From NCBI GenBank assembly GCA_012735135.1, contig JAAYHY010000069.1, forward strand, positions 1 to 50,006: a stretch of DNA of 50,006 bases. Direction: 5' to 3'. Under the pieces are notes generated by a model. That model ran no database searches, was not told the origin of the DNA, and saw only the letters and a program-made list of their open reading frames with translations. Below are positions 1-8,736 of the stretch, in pieces (position 1 is the stretch's first letter; every line of letters starts with the position of its first letter). The position numbers and the translations under genes were made by a program. The DNA is from Bacillota bacterium. GTDB taxonomy: Bacteria > Bacillota > UBA4882 > UBA10575.

Positions 1-728
1 ATATTTTTACGGAACGGAACGGGATCTACATTATTGATCTCCAAAAAACCGTAATAATGGTGGAAGAAGCTTATCATTTCATCCGCGAAACCGTGGCGAA
101 CGGCGGTTCCATCTTGTTTGTGGGTACCAAAAAGCAAGCCCAAGAAGCCATCAAAGAAGAGGCGACCCGTTGTGACATGTTTTACGTCTCCCAACGTTGG
201 CTGGGCGGGATGTTGACCAACTTTGCCACCATCCGGTCCCGGGTGGAAAGGTTAAAGAAGATCGAACGGATGGCCGAGGACGGTTCCTTTACCGTTCTTC
301 CGAAAAAAGAAGTGCTCCAACTGGAAAGAGAACGGGAAAGACTGGAAAAGTTCCTGAGCGGGGTTAAAGAGATGAACCGGTTACCGGATGCCCTTTTTGT
401 TGTTGACCCGCGGAAGGAACGGATTGCCGTTGCGGAGGCCCGGAAGCTGAATATTCCGATCGTCGCGATTGTCGACACCAATTGTGATCCGGACGAGGTC
501 GATTATGTCATCCCCGGTAATGATGACGCCATTCGTGCCGTGCGGTTGCTGGCGGCAACCATGGCCGATGCCGTGATTGAAGGACGCCAAGGCGAACAGC
601 TCTCCGAAGCCGAACCCGGTGCTGAAGAAGCGGCCGTTGAAGCTGAGGAAGCTGAGGGGGAAAGCCTGATCGATATGGGCGAGGAGGAAACCTGGACAGA
701 AGACGAACCGGTCTCGGCAGAAGACTAA
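1..728 (+). CDS. rpsB: 30S ribosomal protein S2 (5' truncated)
   Basis: S2 is a small-subunit ribosomal protein that joins late on the back of the 30S particle. The open frame (reading from base 3) already encodes [16 protein letters not shown], a typical internal S2 stretch, before the first ATG at 57, so the true start lies upstream of the window. Family hallmarks follow: [40 protein letters not shown] and [15 protein letters not shown]. The C-terminus carries a Glu/Ala-rich acidic tail of about 40 residues, which is variable in the family. tsf follows downstream, the usual rpsB-tsf pairing. Confidence 0.97.
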   Translation, partial: IFTERNGIYIIDLQKTVIMVEEAYHFIRETVANGGSILFVGTKKQAQEAIKEEATRCDMFYVSQRWLGGMLTNFATIRSRVERLKKIERMAEDGSFTVLPKKEVLQLERERERLEKFLSGVKEMNRLPDALFVVDPRKERIAVAEARKLNIPIVAIVDTNCDPDEVDYVIPGNDDAIRAVRLLAATMADAVIEGRQGEQLSEAEPGAEEAAVEAEEAEGESLIDMGEEETWTEDEPVSAED

Positions 729-730
729 GG

Positions 731-778
731 AAAAGGGGTGAGCGGCGGGGCCTTCAAGCCTACCCTCCCCCTTTTTTT
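731..778 (+). terminator. terminator-like hairpin after rpsB
   Basis: A purine arm AAAAGGGG-t-GAG (731-742) can pair with CTCCCCCTTTT (765-775), leaving one bulged base, and a T-run continues to 778. It lies between rpsB and tsf, so it may reduce rather than abolish read-through into tsf. The imperfect stem and long loop lower the confidence. Confidence 0.5.
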
Positions 779-872
779 CATCACCGGTTACTAGCTTCTC
801 CCTCCAATGGAGATAATAGGGGGAGAAGGTTTATCTGGTACTGGAAAAATACTGGCGAAAGGGAGGAGAAAA

Positions 873-1829
873 ATGGAAATATCTGCTTCCATGGTGAAAG
901 AGCTTCGGGAGAGAACCGGGGCAGGATTCATGGATTGTAAGCGCGCCCTGGGCGAAACCAACGGCGATTTAGAAAAGGCCATTGAATATTTACGGGAAAA
1001 AGGATTGGCTTCTGCCGCGAAAAAAGCGGGGCGGGTCGCGGCTGACGGATTGGTTGACGCCTATGTTAATCCGGACCGGACCAACGGCGCTTTGGTGGAA
1101 GTCAACTGTGAAACCGACTTTGTGGCGAAAACCGATGATTTCCATAATTTTGTCCGGGAATTAGCCGAACATATCACGGTACAGAACCCCCAATCGGTCT
1201 CCGCCGATGAGGAAGGGGCTAAACCCCCCTATTTACTGGACCAACCTTTTAAAGACCAGCTTACCGTAGGTGAATATGTTACGCATTTGGTGGCCAAGAC
1301 CGGTGAGAAAATTACAGTGCGTCGTTTTGCCCATTACCAGACGGATGAGAAAGGTTTGGTCCAAGACTACATCCATATGAACGGGAAGATTGGTGTCCTG
1401 ATCGAACTGGCGCTTGACCGTCCCGACCTGAAAACCAACGACGAAATTTTGACGTTAGCCAAAGACTTGGCCATGCAAGTCGCCGCCGCCAAACCCGAAT
1501 ATGTGCGGAGGGCAGAGGTGCCGGCTTCGGTCATTGAAGCGGAGAAAAAGATCTATATCGCCCAAGCGATGAACGAAGGGAAACCACAGGCCATTGCCGA
1601 GAAGATTACCCAGGGCCGGATCAATAAATTATTCAAGGAGATTTGTTTAGAGGAACAAATCTTTATCAAAGATAATGAACAGACCATTGCCGGCCTGGTG
1701 GCGGAGACCGGGAAAAAACTTGGCGCCGCGATCAAGATTGTCCGGTTTGCCCGTTTTGAGAAGGGCGAAGGGATCGAGAAAAGAAAGGACGATTTTGCGG
1801 CGGAAGTTATGTCCCAGATTAATGGATAG
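873..1829 (+). CDS. tsf: elongation factor Ts
   Basis: EF-Ts is the guanine nucleotide exchange factor for EF-Tu. The chosen ATG follows GGGAGGAG at 861-868 with ideal spacing and gives the standard N-terminus MEISASMVKELRERTGAGFM; an in-frame ATG at 807 has no such support. The product is 318 residues. Visible motifs are the UBA-like N-terminal domain with TGAGFMDCKRAL (residues ~15-28), the core signature VEVNCETDFVAK (~77-88), and the C-terminal IKIVRFARFEKGEGIEK. It sits between rpsB and pyrH, as in most Bacillota. Confidence 0.97.
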   Translation: MEISASMVKELRERTGAGFMDCKRALGETNGDLEKAIEYLREKGLASAAKKAGRVAADGLVDAYVNPDRTNGALVEVNCETDFVAKTDDFHNFVRELAEHITVQNPQSVSADEEGAKPPYLLDQPFKDQLTVGEYVTHLVAKTGEKITVRRFAHYQTDEKGLVQDYIHMNGKIGVLIELALDRPDLKTNDEILTLAKDLAMQVAAAKPEYVRRAEVPASVIEAEKKIYIAQAMNEGKPQAIAEKITQGRINKLFKEICLEEQIFIKDNEQTIAGLVAETGKKLGAAIKIVRFARFEKGEGIEKRKDDFAAEVMSQING

Positions 1830-1855
1830 GGGACACCAATGGTGTTCCCTTTTTT
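1829..1855 (+). terminator. intrinsic terminator after tsf
   Basis: GGGGACACC (1829-1837) pairs with GGTGTTCCC (1841-1849) around an AAT loop, with one G-T wobble, followed by six T. The hairpin begins on the last base of the tsf stop codon, so it should end or attenuate rpsB-tsf transcription before pyrH. Confidence 0.8.
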
Positions 1856-1914
1856 GCAGGAATTTTCAGGTAGAGGAAGAAGATAAAAAATAATAAACTG
1901 GGGGTTAGGCCGGG

Positions 1915-2637
1915 ATGGAATCACCAAAATACCGACGGATTATGCTTAAACTAAGCGGCGAGGCCTTAGCCGGGGAAAAAGGTTTTGGCCTCAACCACGA
2001 AGTGGTCCAAGGGGTAGCCCACCAAATCCAAGAAGTGGTTAATTTTGGAGTTCAAGTCGCGGTTGTGGTTGGGGGCGGTAACTTTTGGCGGGGTTTAACG
2101 GCCAGTACCCAAGGGATTGACCGGGCCACCGCCGATTACATGGGGATGTTGGCGACGGTGATGAATGCTTTAGCCCTCCAGGATGCCTTTGAGAAAATCG
2201 GGATGGCCACCCGGGTGCTGACCGCCATTGAAATGCGGGAAGTGGCGGAACCCTATATCCGGCGGCGGGCCATTCGTCTCCTGGAAAAGGGACGGGTGGT
2301 GATCTTTGGGGCCGGAACCGGAAATCCGTTTTTCTCCACGGATACAGCTGCGGCTTTACGCGCCATTGAGGTGGAAGCGGAAATTATTCTGAAAGCCACT
2401 AAAGTGGATGGGGTTTACGAGCAAGATCCGAATGTTAATCCCGAAGCCAAGAAGTATGATGATCTAAAGTTTATTGAGGTCTTGAATAAACGCCTGAAAG
2501 TAATGGATTCTACCGCAACCTCCTTATGCATGGATAACAAAATTCCGATTATCGTCTTTAACCTAAATGAAGTGGGCAATATCAAACGGATTGTCATGGG
2601 AGAGAAAATTGGAACTTTTGTGAAAGGAGATGATTAA
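1915..2637 (+). CDS. pyrH: uridylate (UMP) kinase
   Basis: Hexameric bacterial UMP kinase of the amino-acid-kinase fold; it phosphorylates UMP to UDP in pyrimidine nucleotide synthesis. It has 240 residues, the family length. The N-terminal [13 protein letters not shown] contains the conserved lysine. The nucleotide- and UMP-binding motifs [32 protein letters not shown] and [17 protein letters not shown] are intact, followed by [13 protein letters not shown] and the C-terminal [10 protein letters not shown]. The ATG at 1915 follows a GGGGGTTAGG-type ribosome site. Its last codons hold the ribosome site of frr, so the two are probably translationally coupled. Confidence 0.97.
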   Translation: MESPKYRRIMLKLSGEALAGEKGFGLNHEVVQGVAHQIQEVVNFGVQVAVVVGGGNFWRGLTASTQGIDRATADYMGMLATVMNALALQDAFEKIGMATRVLTAIEMREVAEPYIRRRAIRLLEKGRVVIFGAGTGNPFFSTDTAAALRAIEVEAEIILKATKVDGVYEQDPNVNPEAKKYDDLKFIEVLNKRLKVMDSTATSLCMDNKIPIIVFNLNEVGNIKRIVMGEKIGTFVKGDD

Positions 2638-2639
2638 CT

Positions 2640-3203
2640 GTGGAAACCATTAAAGAGGTATGGGAACAGGCTAACGGGCGGATGCAAAAAGTAATCGAAG
2701 TGGCGAAGAAGGATTTTGCCGCCATTCGCACCGGCCGGGCCAATCCGGCGATTCTGGACCGGGTGACGGTGGAGTGTTACGGTTCGATGATGCCCCTGAA
2801 CCAGGTGGCGAATATTTCGGCGCCGGAGCCGAGGATGCTGATGGTTCAACCTTGGGACAAGTCTATCTTGGCCAGTGTGGAGCGGGCCATTTTAAAAGCG
2901 GATTTAGGTCTTAATCCGACCAATGACGGAAATGTCATCCGTTTGGTCATTCCCCAACTCACGGAGGAACGCCGTCGCGAGCTTGTCAAGTTACTCAAGA
3001 AAGACGCGGAGGAAAAACGGGTTGCCATCCGTAATATTCGCCGTGACGCCAACGACACCATCAAAAAGCTGGAGAAAGATAGTGTGATTACCGAAGACGA
3101 GAGTAAAAAAGGGTTGGACGATATTCAAAAATTAACGGACAAATACATCGCGGAGATTGATAAGTTAACCGCCAATAAAGAGCAGGAGATTATGGAGGTC
3201 TAA
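2640..3203 (+). CDS. frr: ribosome recycling factor
   Basis: RRF splits post-termination ribosomes together with EF-G. The start is GTG at 2640, two bases after the pyrH stop, with AAAGGAGATGATT upstream inside pyrH. The 187 residues match the family length. Characteristic segments are [61 protein letters not shown] and EERRRELVK, with the coiled three-helix bundle formed by both ends. The gene order pyrH-frr-uppS-cdsA is standard. Confidence 0.97.
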   Translation: METIKEVWEQANGRMQKVIEVAKKDFAAIRTGRANPAILDRVTVECYGSMMPLNQVANISAPEPRMLMVQPWDKSILASVERAILKADLGLNPTNDGNVIRLVIPQLTEERRRELVKLLKKDAEEKRVAIRNIRRDANDTIKKLEKDSVITEDESKKGLDDIQKLTDKYIAEIDKLTANKEQEIMEV

Positions 3204-3206
3204 TTT

Positions 3207-4007
3207 TTGAAATTATACTCCCTTTTTCCCAAAGGGTTTTGGCGCCGGGCGAAATTGGCCACGTCGGCTCAGACCATCCAACCGGGTGATCCAACTCTTC
3301 CGCAACATGTGGCGATAATTATGGATGGGAATGGCCGCTGGGCCCGGAAGCGGGATTTACCCCGTACCTTCGGCCATGAAGCCGGTTTAAAGAAAGTCCG
3401 GGAAATCACCGAAGAGTGTGGACGGTTGGGTATTCCTTATCTTACTCTGTTTGCTTTTTCCACGGAAAATTGGAAACGTCCGGCGCAAGAAGTATCTTAC
3501 TTAATGAACCTTTTCTACCAAAGTTTACAGCAGGTAACCGCTGAATTACATAGCCAGAGGGTGCGGATCCGTTTCCTTGGGATGATCGACGGTTTGCCGG
3601 CGAAACTAAGAACAATGGTTAAAGAAGTAGAGGCGCAAACGGCGGCCAACCGGGGGTTGAACTTAAATTTGGCGATTAATTACGGCGGGCGGAGCGAGTT
3701 GGTGCAGGCTGTTCGCCAACTGGTAAAGGAGGCACAGGAACAGTCCTTTGCTCCGGAGGAGATTACCGAAGAACGGTTGGCCGGTTATCTGTTTACCGCC
3801 GGGCAACCCGATCCCGATCTCTTGATCCGGACCAGCGGTGAACAACGGATCAGTAATTTTTTGTTGTGGCAAACGGCTTATACCGAGTTCTACTTCACCG
3901 ACACGCTCTGGCCCGATTTTGGCCCGGCCGAATTCAGGGAAGCGCTTTTGGCTTACAAGAAGCGATCCCGGCGGTTCGGGGGAATTAAAGAAGGGAGAGT
4001 AAAGTGA
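3207..4007 (+). CDS. uppS: undecaprenyl diphosphate synthase (cis-prenyltransferase)
   Basis: It condenses eight isopentenyl diphosphates onto farnesyl diphosphate in cis to make the C55 lipid carrier for peptidoglycan and envelope polysaccharides. The start is TTG at 3207, after TATGGAGGTC. The protein is 266 residues with a slightly extended N-terminus. Catalytic and binding motifs are IIMDGNGRWARKR (with the catalytic Asp), LTLFAFSTENWKRP, NLNLAINYGGRSE and DLLIRTSGEQRISNFLLWQ ending in TEFYFTDTLWPDF. It overlaps cdsA by four bases. Confidence 0.97.
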   Translation: MKLYSLFPKGFWRRAKLATSAQTIQPGDPTLPQHVAIIMDGNGRWARKRDLPRTFGHEAGLKKVREITEECGRLGIPYLTLFAFSTENWKRPAQEVSYLMNLFYQSLQQVTAELHSQRVRIRFLGMIDGLPAKLRTMVKEVEAQTAANRGLNLNLAINYGGRSELVQAVRQLVKEAQEQSFAPEEITEERLAGYLFTAGQPDPDLLIRTSGEQRISNFLLWQTAYTEFYFTDTLWPDFGPAEFREALLAYKKRSRRFGGIKEGRVK

Positions 4008-4822
4008 GGATACGAATCATATCGGGGATCACCGGCGGAATACTCTTTCTTTTCTTACTCATTAAAGGTGGCGCCTTACTATCCATAGCCGTTGGCCTTT
4101 TGTCGCTCCTGGCTACGCGGGAGCTCTGTCGTCTCTTCCAAAAGGCCGGGCTTGAAGTAAATCTGCCCTTAGCTTTCTTCTTTACTTTATTAATCATGAT
4201 TGGTGAGGCCATCCTTCGGCCGGACGGCAGCCACGGGTTGTCCCATGGCGTTTTTTGGGAGTTATCCTTTTGGGCGCTGCTCTTTACTTCTTTCCTTTTT
4301 TCCATCGGGAAAGGGACTACCCAAGGAACGTTGGTTTCTATTTTAGCCCAAGTCTTTGTCCTGCTTTATCCAGGCCTCCTTTTTACTTATATCCTGCAAA
4401 TCAGAAATTTAGCTTCCGCCGACGGGTGGAAATTATTACTCTTTGCTTTTGCGGTTATTTGGGGGACCGATACCGGCGCCTATTTTATCGGTTCCGCTTG
4501 GGGACGGACCCCGCTGGCTCCACGGCTCAGTCCCCACAAAACCGTGGAAGGGGCGGCGGGCGGATTATTGGTGGGGACGTTAACCGGCACCCTTGTGGGT
4601 TCGGTGTTGCAATTACCCTTAGTTTGGTTGTTGGGCGCCGGTCTTGTCACCAGTTTTACCGGCCAGCTTGGCGATTTGTTTGAATCATTTCTGAAGCGCA
4701 TTGCCGGCTTGAAAGATTCGGGTGTATTCTTACCCGGACACGGCGGGGTGCTTGACCGTTTCGACAGTGCTTTATTGGCCATGCCGGTGGTCTATTATTT
4801 GGCGCTTTTTTTATTATACTAA
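4004..4822 (+). CDS. cdsA: phosphatidate cytidylyltransferase
   Basis: A membrane enzyme that makes CDP-diacylglycerol from phosphatidate and CTP, the branch-point precursor of phospholipids. It has 272 residues and starts with GTG at 4004, overlapping the uppS stop. About eight hydrophobic segments are visible. The CDP-alcohol synthase signature spans roughly residues 229-249: SFLKRIAGLKDSGVF followed by GHGGVLDRFDS. GTDTGAYFIGS upstream matches the family. The overlap implies coupling to uppS. Confidence 0.96.
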   Translation: MRIRIISGITGGILFLFLLIKGGALLSIAVGLLSLLATRELCRLFQKAGLEVNLPLAFFFTLLIMIGEAILRPDGSHGLSHGVFWELSFWALLFTSFLFSIGKGTTQGTLVSILAQVFVLLYPGLLFTYILQIRNLASADGWKLLLFAFAVIWGTDTGAYFIGSAWGRTPLAPRLSPHKTVEGAAGGLLVGTLTGTLVGSVLQLPLVWLLGAGLVTSFTGQLGDLFESFLKRIAGLKDSGVFLPGHGGVLDRFDSALLAMPVVYYLALFLLY

Positions 4823-4874
4823 TTGCAGGCATGATTTATGGGTTCCGGACGTATGCTTAACAGGGTGAGGTCGG

Positions 4875-5939
4875 TTGCGCATCCCGGAACAAATCCGTTT
4901 ATATATCGTTTTTTTCTTGAGTATCTTTTTTTTCGTCTTTGCCGCCAAGTGCTTTTTACCCTTGGTCACGCCCTTTGTTTGCGGAATGGTTCTGGCCTCT
5001 TTGATTGAGTGGCCGGTGGCGAAGGTGCGGCGTTGGTTGGGGTTACCCCGTAATTTAGCGGTAATCTTCGTTTTATGTTTGACCCTGCTTCTCCTCAGCC
5101 TTGGCTTGACCTTTTTCTTCCTCCGCCTTTATGCGGAGACCAGGGATTTATTGATAACCTTACCCGGCCGGCTTACCCTCCTGGCCCGGGCTCTCAACCA
5201 CTTAGAAACGGAAATATATGCCCGCCTCCAGTGGCCGGAGGAATTATGGGACCACGGCCGGTTGTGGATGGATCAAATCCAGGCTACGATCGGCGGGCTC
5301 TTGCAGGGTGTGTTAAATCTCTTCCGCGGTTTGCCGCTTTTCCTCCTTAACCTGTTCCTAAGTGGTTTAACCGCCTTTTTTTTCAGTAAGGACCGGGCAA
5401 AGATAAACCATTTTTTCTTCACCTTGGTTCCGGACCAGTGGCGAAAAACCATCCGTGAACTCTACCGGCAAACCCTTGTTTGGGGATGGGGTTTCTTAAA
5501 AGCCCAGTTTATCCTGGCGATGATCACCGGCTTGTTCTCTGCTTTGTGCTTAGGCCTTTTTGGTTTTCCGAACCCCTGGTTAACCGGATTTTTCCTTGGA
5601 ATCGCCGATTTTTTACCGCTGGTGGGTCCGGCCGTCCTTTTTCTGCCCTGGATTGGCTGGCAGTTAGCCGTAGGCCAGCTGCGCAAGGCCTTTTTTTTGG
5701 GGGTTACTTTTCTTCTGACCATAGGCCTCCGGCAACTGCTGGAAGTCCGGTTGGTTGGGGCGGAGTTAGGTCTCCATCCGTTATTGGTTCTCCTCTCCCT
5801 TTATATAGGGGTGAAAAGTTTCGGGGTTTATGGCTTTTTTTTCGGCCCGATCCTGTGTGTTTTGGTCCGTTCCTTATACCAAGGGCTATTTTCGCACCAT
5901 AATCGGGCAAGAGGTTTTGGCTTCAATGAAGGTGAGTAG
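4875..5939 (+). CDS. AI-2E/YtvI-type multi-pass membrane permease
   Basis: A 354-residue polytopic membrane protein of the PF01594 superfamily, which includes AI-2 exporters and the sporulation membrane protein YtvI. It starts with TTG at 4875 after AGGGTGAGG. It has paired N-terminal helices, a central amphipathic segment (residues ~85-165) and C-terminal helices with PLVGPAVLFLPW and GVKSFGVYGFFFGPI, which resemble the conserved GP-rich motifs of the family. The substrate cannot be told from the sequence. It lies between cdsA and dxr in a tight operon, so a housekeeping envelope or sporulation role is as likely as signalling. Confidence 0.8.
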   Translation: MRIPEQIRLYIVFFLSIFFFVFAAKCFLPLVTPFVCGMVLASLIEWPVAKVRRWLGLPRNLAVIFVLCLTLLLLSLGLTFFFLRLYAETRDLLITLPGRLTLLARALNHLETEIYARLQWPEELWDHGRLWMDQIQATIGGLLQGVLNLFRGLPLFLLNLFLSGLTAFFFSKDRAKINHFFFTLVPDQWRKTIRELYRQTLVWGWGFLKAQFILAMITGLFSALCLGLFGFPNPWLTGFFLGIADFLPLVGPAVLFLPWIGWQLAVGQLRKAFFLGVTFLLTIGLRQLLEVRLVGAELGLHPLLVLLSLYIGVKSFGVYGFFFGPILCVLVRSLYQGLFSHHNRARGFGFNEGE

Positions 5940-5940
5940 G

Positions 5941-7113
5941 TTGAAAACCAACATCGTAATTCTTGGTGCGACGGGTTCGATCGGACGGCAAACCATCGAA
6001 GTGGCGCAGGCGTTGGCGGACCGGTTCCGGATTTATGGGCTTTCCGCCCATAACCAGGGGGCAAGGCTTGCCGAGCAAATCCGGAGGTTGTCCCCGGCAA
6101 AGGCGGTCGTGACCAACCCGGAACATTACCGGGAGGTGCTAACGATGACGCCCGGATGGCCAGGGGAGTTACTTTCCGGGCCCGAAGGACTGCTGGAATT
6201 GGTGACCGATCCTGCGGTGGACGTGGTGGTTTCCGCCATGGTCGGAGCCGCCGGGATCCGGCCTACCTTGGCGGCGCTGCAAGCCGGGAAAAAAGTGGCA
6301 CTGGCCAATAAAGAAACTCTGGTGGCCGCCGGAGAAATTATCATGGCCGAACTGGCCCAAGATAATCAAGATCATACAGTCCGTTTGATTCCGGTCGATA
6401 GTGAACATAGCGCCATCTTCCAGTGCCTTCAGGCCGTGCAGCCGGCAGCTTTAAAAGAAGTGCACCTGACGGCGTCCGGGGGGCCGTTCCGTCAGTTTAC
6501 CATCGAGCAAATGCGGACGATTTCCCCCGAAGCGGCGCTGGCCCATCCTACCTGGCGGATGGGGGGGAAGATCACTATTGATTCGGCTACCCTCATGAAC
6601 AAAGGGTTGGAAGTGATCGAGGCCCACTGGTTGTTCGGCCTTCCTTATGACCGGATTCAGGTGGTCATCCATCCCCAAAGTATTGTTCATTCTTTAATCG
6701 AACTGGTGGACGGTTGTTTATTAGCCCAGTTGGGACCGGCTGATATGCGTCTTCCCATTCAATATGCGCTTACCTTTCCGGAGCGGAAGGAGAACCCCTT
6801 CTCCCGCTTGGACCTTTATCACTTGTCCGCTTTAGAGTTTTATCCTCCGGATTTTACGCGTTTTCCCTGTTTGGAGCTGGCCTATGCCGCCGGGAAAGCA
6901 GGGGGTGCTTTGCCGGCGGTGTTAAATGCCGCCAATGAGGAGGCCGTCCGGGCTTTTCTGGCCGGCGGCATCGGCTTCCTGGAGATTCCCCGTTTGGTTG
7001 AACGGGTGATGAATGCCTATGCGAGGGAAAATAACCGGAAGCTAGATCTGGAGACGATCCTGGCTGTGGATGCCTGGGCCCGCCAGTTGGCCCGGCAACT
7101 GCTCTCCGGTTAA
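5941..7113 (+). CDS. dxr: 1-deoxy-D-xylulose-5-phosphate reductoisomerase
   Basis: DXR performs the first committed step of the MEP isoprenoid pathway (DXP to MEP, NADPH dependent). The NADPH-binding ILGATGSIGRQTIEV is at the N-terminus. The metal and substrate motifs NKETLVAAGE, PVDSEHSAIFQCL, TASGGPFR, HPTWRMGGKITIDSATLMNKGLE and HPQSIVHSLIE are intact. Start choice: TTG at 5941 follows AAGGTGAG (5929-5936) and gives a family-like N-terminus; ATG at 5926, overlapping the upstream gene by 14 bases, is the alternative. Together with ispG it supplies isoprenoids in the same operon as uppS. Confidence 0.96.
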   Translation: MKTNIVILGATGSIGRQTIEVAQALADRFRIYGLSAHNQGARLAEQIRRLSPAKAVVTNPEHYREVLTMTPGWPGELLSGPEGLLELVTDPAVDVVVSAMVGAAGIRPTLAALQAGKKVALANKETLVAAGEIIMAELAQDNQDHTVRLIPVDSEHSAIFQCLQAVQPAALKEVHLTASGGPFRQFTIEQMRTISPEAALAHPTWRMGGKITIDSATLMNKGLEVIEAHWLFGLPYDRIQVVIHPQSIVHSLIELVDGCLLAQLGPADMRLPIQYALTFPERKENPFSRLDLYHLSALEFYPPDFTRFPCLELAYAAGKAGGALPAVLNAANEEAVRAFLAGGIGFLEIPRLVERVMNAYARENNRKLDLETILAVDAWARQLARQLLSG

Positions 7114-7141
7114 TTGACCGGCAAAAGGAGGTAAGGTCGGT

Positions 7142-8224
7142 TTGTCCTGGGCAACCCTTCCTGTTTTTATCCTTCTTTTTGGCTTTATCGTTTTGATCCA
7201 TGAAGGCGGTCATTTTTTCGCCGCCCGCTGGTGCGGGGTGACGGTTCACGAATTTGCCGTCGGGTTGGGACCGGTCTTAGCCCAAAGGCGAAAAAACGGT
7301 GTTCTTTACTCCATCCGTGCGATTCCGTTCGGGGGTTTTGTAAAGGTGGCCGGGATGGATCTGGTTTTGGAAGGAAAACCGGCGCCCAAGAGGCCCGGGG
7401 AGAAACTCTTCTCCGACCTTCCCTGCTGGCAAAAGATCCTGATTGTGCTGAGTGGCCCGCTGAACAATCTCCTTTGCGCCCTGCTGACCTTTATTTTCAT
7501 CGCTGCGGTGCTGGGTTTGCCGGCCCAATTACAAACCGACCGGGCGGTGATCGGTTTCGTGGAACCCAATTCACCGGCCTACGAAGCGGGGCTGGCCACC
7601 GGTGATGAGATAATCGCCCTCAACGGTAAAGTAATCTCCCGTTGGGATCAACTCTCCACAGCTATCCAGGGGTTAGCCCACCAAAAACTGGAGTTGGTGA
7701 TCAAAAGACAGGATCAAATTCTAGTCCGGGAGCTTACCCCGGTTTTTGTTCGCACCCTAAGGGTGGCCAGGATCGGAATTTACCCGGTTTATGCTGTTAA
7801 AAAGTTACCCTGGCCGGAGGCCGTCCGGTACGGGGTGACCACGACCGGCCGTCAGTTGGTGGCGATCCCTGTTAGTGTATTCCAGATGATAACCGGCCGG
7901 GTTAACCCCCAGTTTATTGGGGTGATTGGGATGGTCGGAGCCATTGATCAAGCTTTAAAATCCGGGTTATATCTTCTTTTTACCATTGCCGCCAGTTTGA
8001 ATCTTTTTTTAGGGGTCTTTAATTTATTGCCGGTCCCCCTGCCTTTGCTGGACGGAGGCTGGATTGTCATTTACCTGCTCGAAGGGTTAAGAAGAAAGGA
8101 GTTTCGACCGGAACAGAAAGCCGTGGCGCAAGTGATCGGCGTGGTTTTAATCATGGCTTTTTACCTGACGGTGATTTTTAGTGATCTCACCAGTATGCTC
8201 CGGCGTCTGTGGCCGAAGGGCTAA
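7142..8224 (+). CDS. rseP: RIP metalloprotease RseP (site-2 protease)
   Basis: An intramembrane zinc metalloprotease that cuts anti-sigma factors or signal peptides within the membrane. It has 360 residues and a TTG start at 7142 after AAAAGGAGGTAAGG. The first helix carries the zinc site HEGGH (residues ~21-25); a PDZ domain follows at ~135-205 (GFVEPNSPAYEAGLATGDEI). The third zinc ligand region reads NLLPVPLPLLDGG, where the family normally has NLLPxPxLDGG, so two extra residues appear to sit in front of LDG. The ligand Asp is still present. Its place between dxr and ispG/proS is usual for Firmicutes. Confidence 0.95.
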   Translation: MSWATLPVFILLFGFIVLIHEGGHFFAARWCGVTVHEFAVGLGPVLAQRRKNGVLYSIRAIPFGGFVKVAGMDLVLEGKPAPKRPGEKLFSDLPCWQKILIVLSGPLNNLLCALLTFIFIAAVLGLPAQLQTDRAVIGFVEPNSPAYEAGLATGDEIIALNGKVISRWDQLSTAIQGLAHQKLELVIKRQDQILVRELTPVFVRTLRVARIGIYPVYAVKKLPWPEAVRYGVTTTGRQLVAIPVSVFQMITGRVNPQFIGVIGMVGAIDQALKSGLYLLFTIAASLNLFLGVFNLLPVPLPLLDGGWIVIYLLEGLRRKEFRPEQKAVAQVIGVVLIMAFYLTVIFSDLTSMLRRLWPKG

Positions 8225-8259
8225 ACGAGAGCATAGCGCTCCGGTGGGGAGGATGAGGA

Positions 8260-8700
8260 ATGGCTGGAAAGCGGAAAAATCCATGGCTGGATCCAAATAA
8301 AGAAGGCCGCACCAAGGGACGGCGCGCCAAGCGGTACTGCGCCCGGTGCGGGAATACCGTCCGGCAAAGCCGGATCTTAAAAGCCTATAACCTTTGTGAA
8401 TTTTGTGTGCAAGCAATGATCCAAAAGAAGGAGAAAAATTGGGTCTGCCTTGGGTGCGGCCGTTTTGCCCCGGAAGAGGTCAGGGTGGGGAAGGGTTATT
8501 GCCGTCAGTGTCTCTGTCCGGCCTGTGGCCAACCCGATCCGCCGGCGATGCGGAAGTTCGGTTTATGCCTGGACTGCGCGGAGAAGGCTGGTGTCTTCTG
8601 TCTCCGTTGCGGACGGGAAGCCCCGGCCCAAGTACGGAAGAACAAAGGTTACTGTGACCGCTGTGTCAAACCGGTTCACAGGATGGACAAGCAGAAATGA
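8260..8700 (+). CDS. cysteine-rich protein with four zinc-ribbon modules, function unknown
   Basis: A 146-residue basic protein I do not recognise. The ATG follows GGGGAGGATGAGGA. After a Lys/Arg-rich N-terminus there are eight CxxC pairs: CARC/CEFC, CLGC/CRQC, CPAC/CLDC and CLRC/CDRC. That is sixteen cysteines forming four rubredoxin-like zinc knuckles. Modules 2 and 4 are clearly related (CLGCGRFAPEEVRVGKGYC and CLRCGREAPAQVRKNKGYC), which points to internal duplication. There is no membrane segment. It lies in the rseP-ispG gap in the same direction, so it is probably co-transcribed. Nucleic-acid or ribosome binding is a guess based only on charge and zinc fingers. Confidence 0.8.
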   Translation: MAGKRKNPWLDPNKEGRTKGRRAKRYCARCGNTVRQSRILKAYNLCEFCVQAMIQKKEKNWVCLGCGRFAPEEVRVGKGYCRQCLCPACGQPDPPAMRKFGLCLDCAEKAGVFCLRCGREAPAQVRKNKGYCDRCVKPVHRMDKQK

Positions 8701-8736
8701 GGGCGCATTTTGCGTGATCGAAAGAGGGGAAGTGCC

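Noticed and set aside
807-872. Earlier in-frame ATG for tsf.
   Set aside because: Adds 22 residues unlike any EF-Ts and lacks the ribosome site present at 873.
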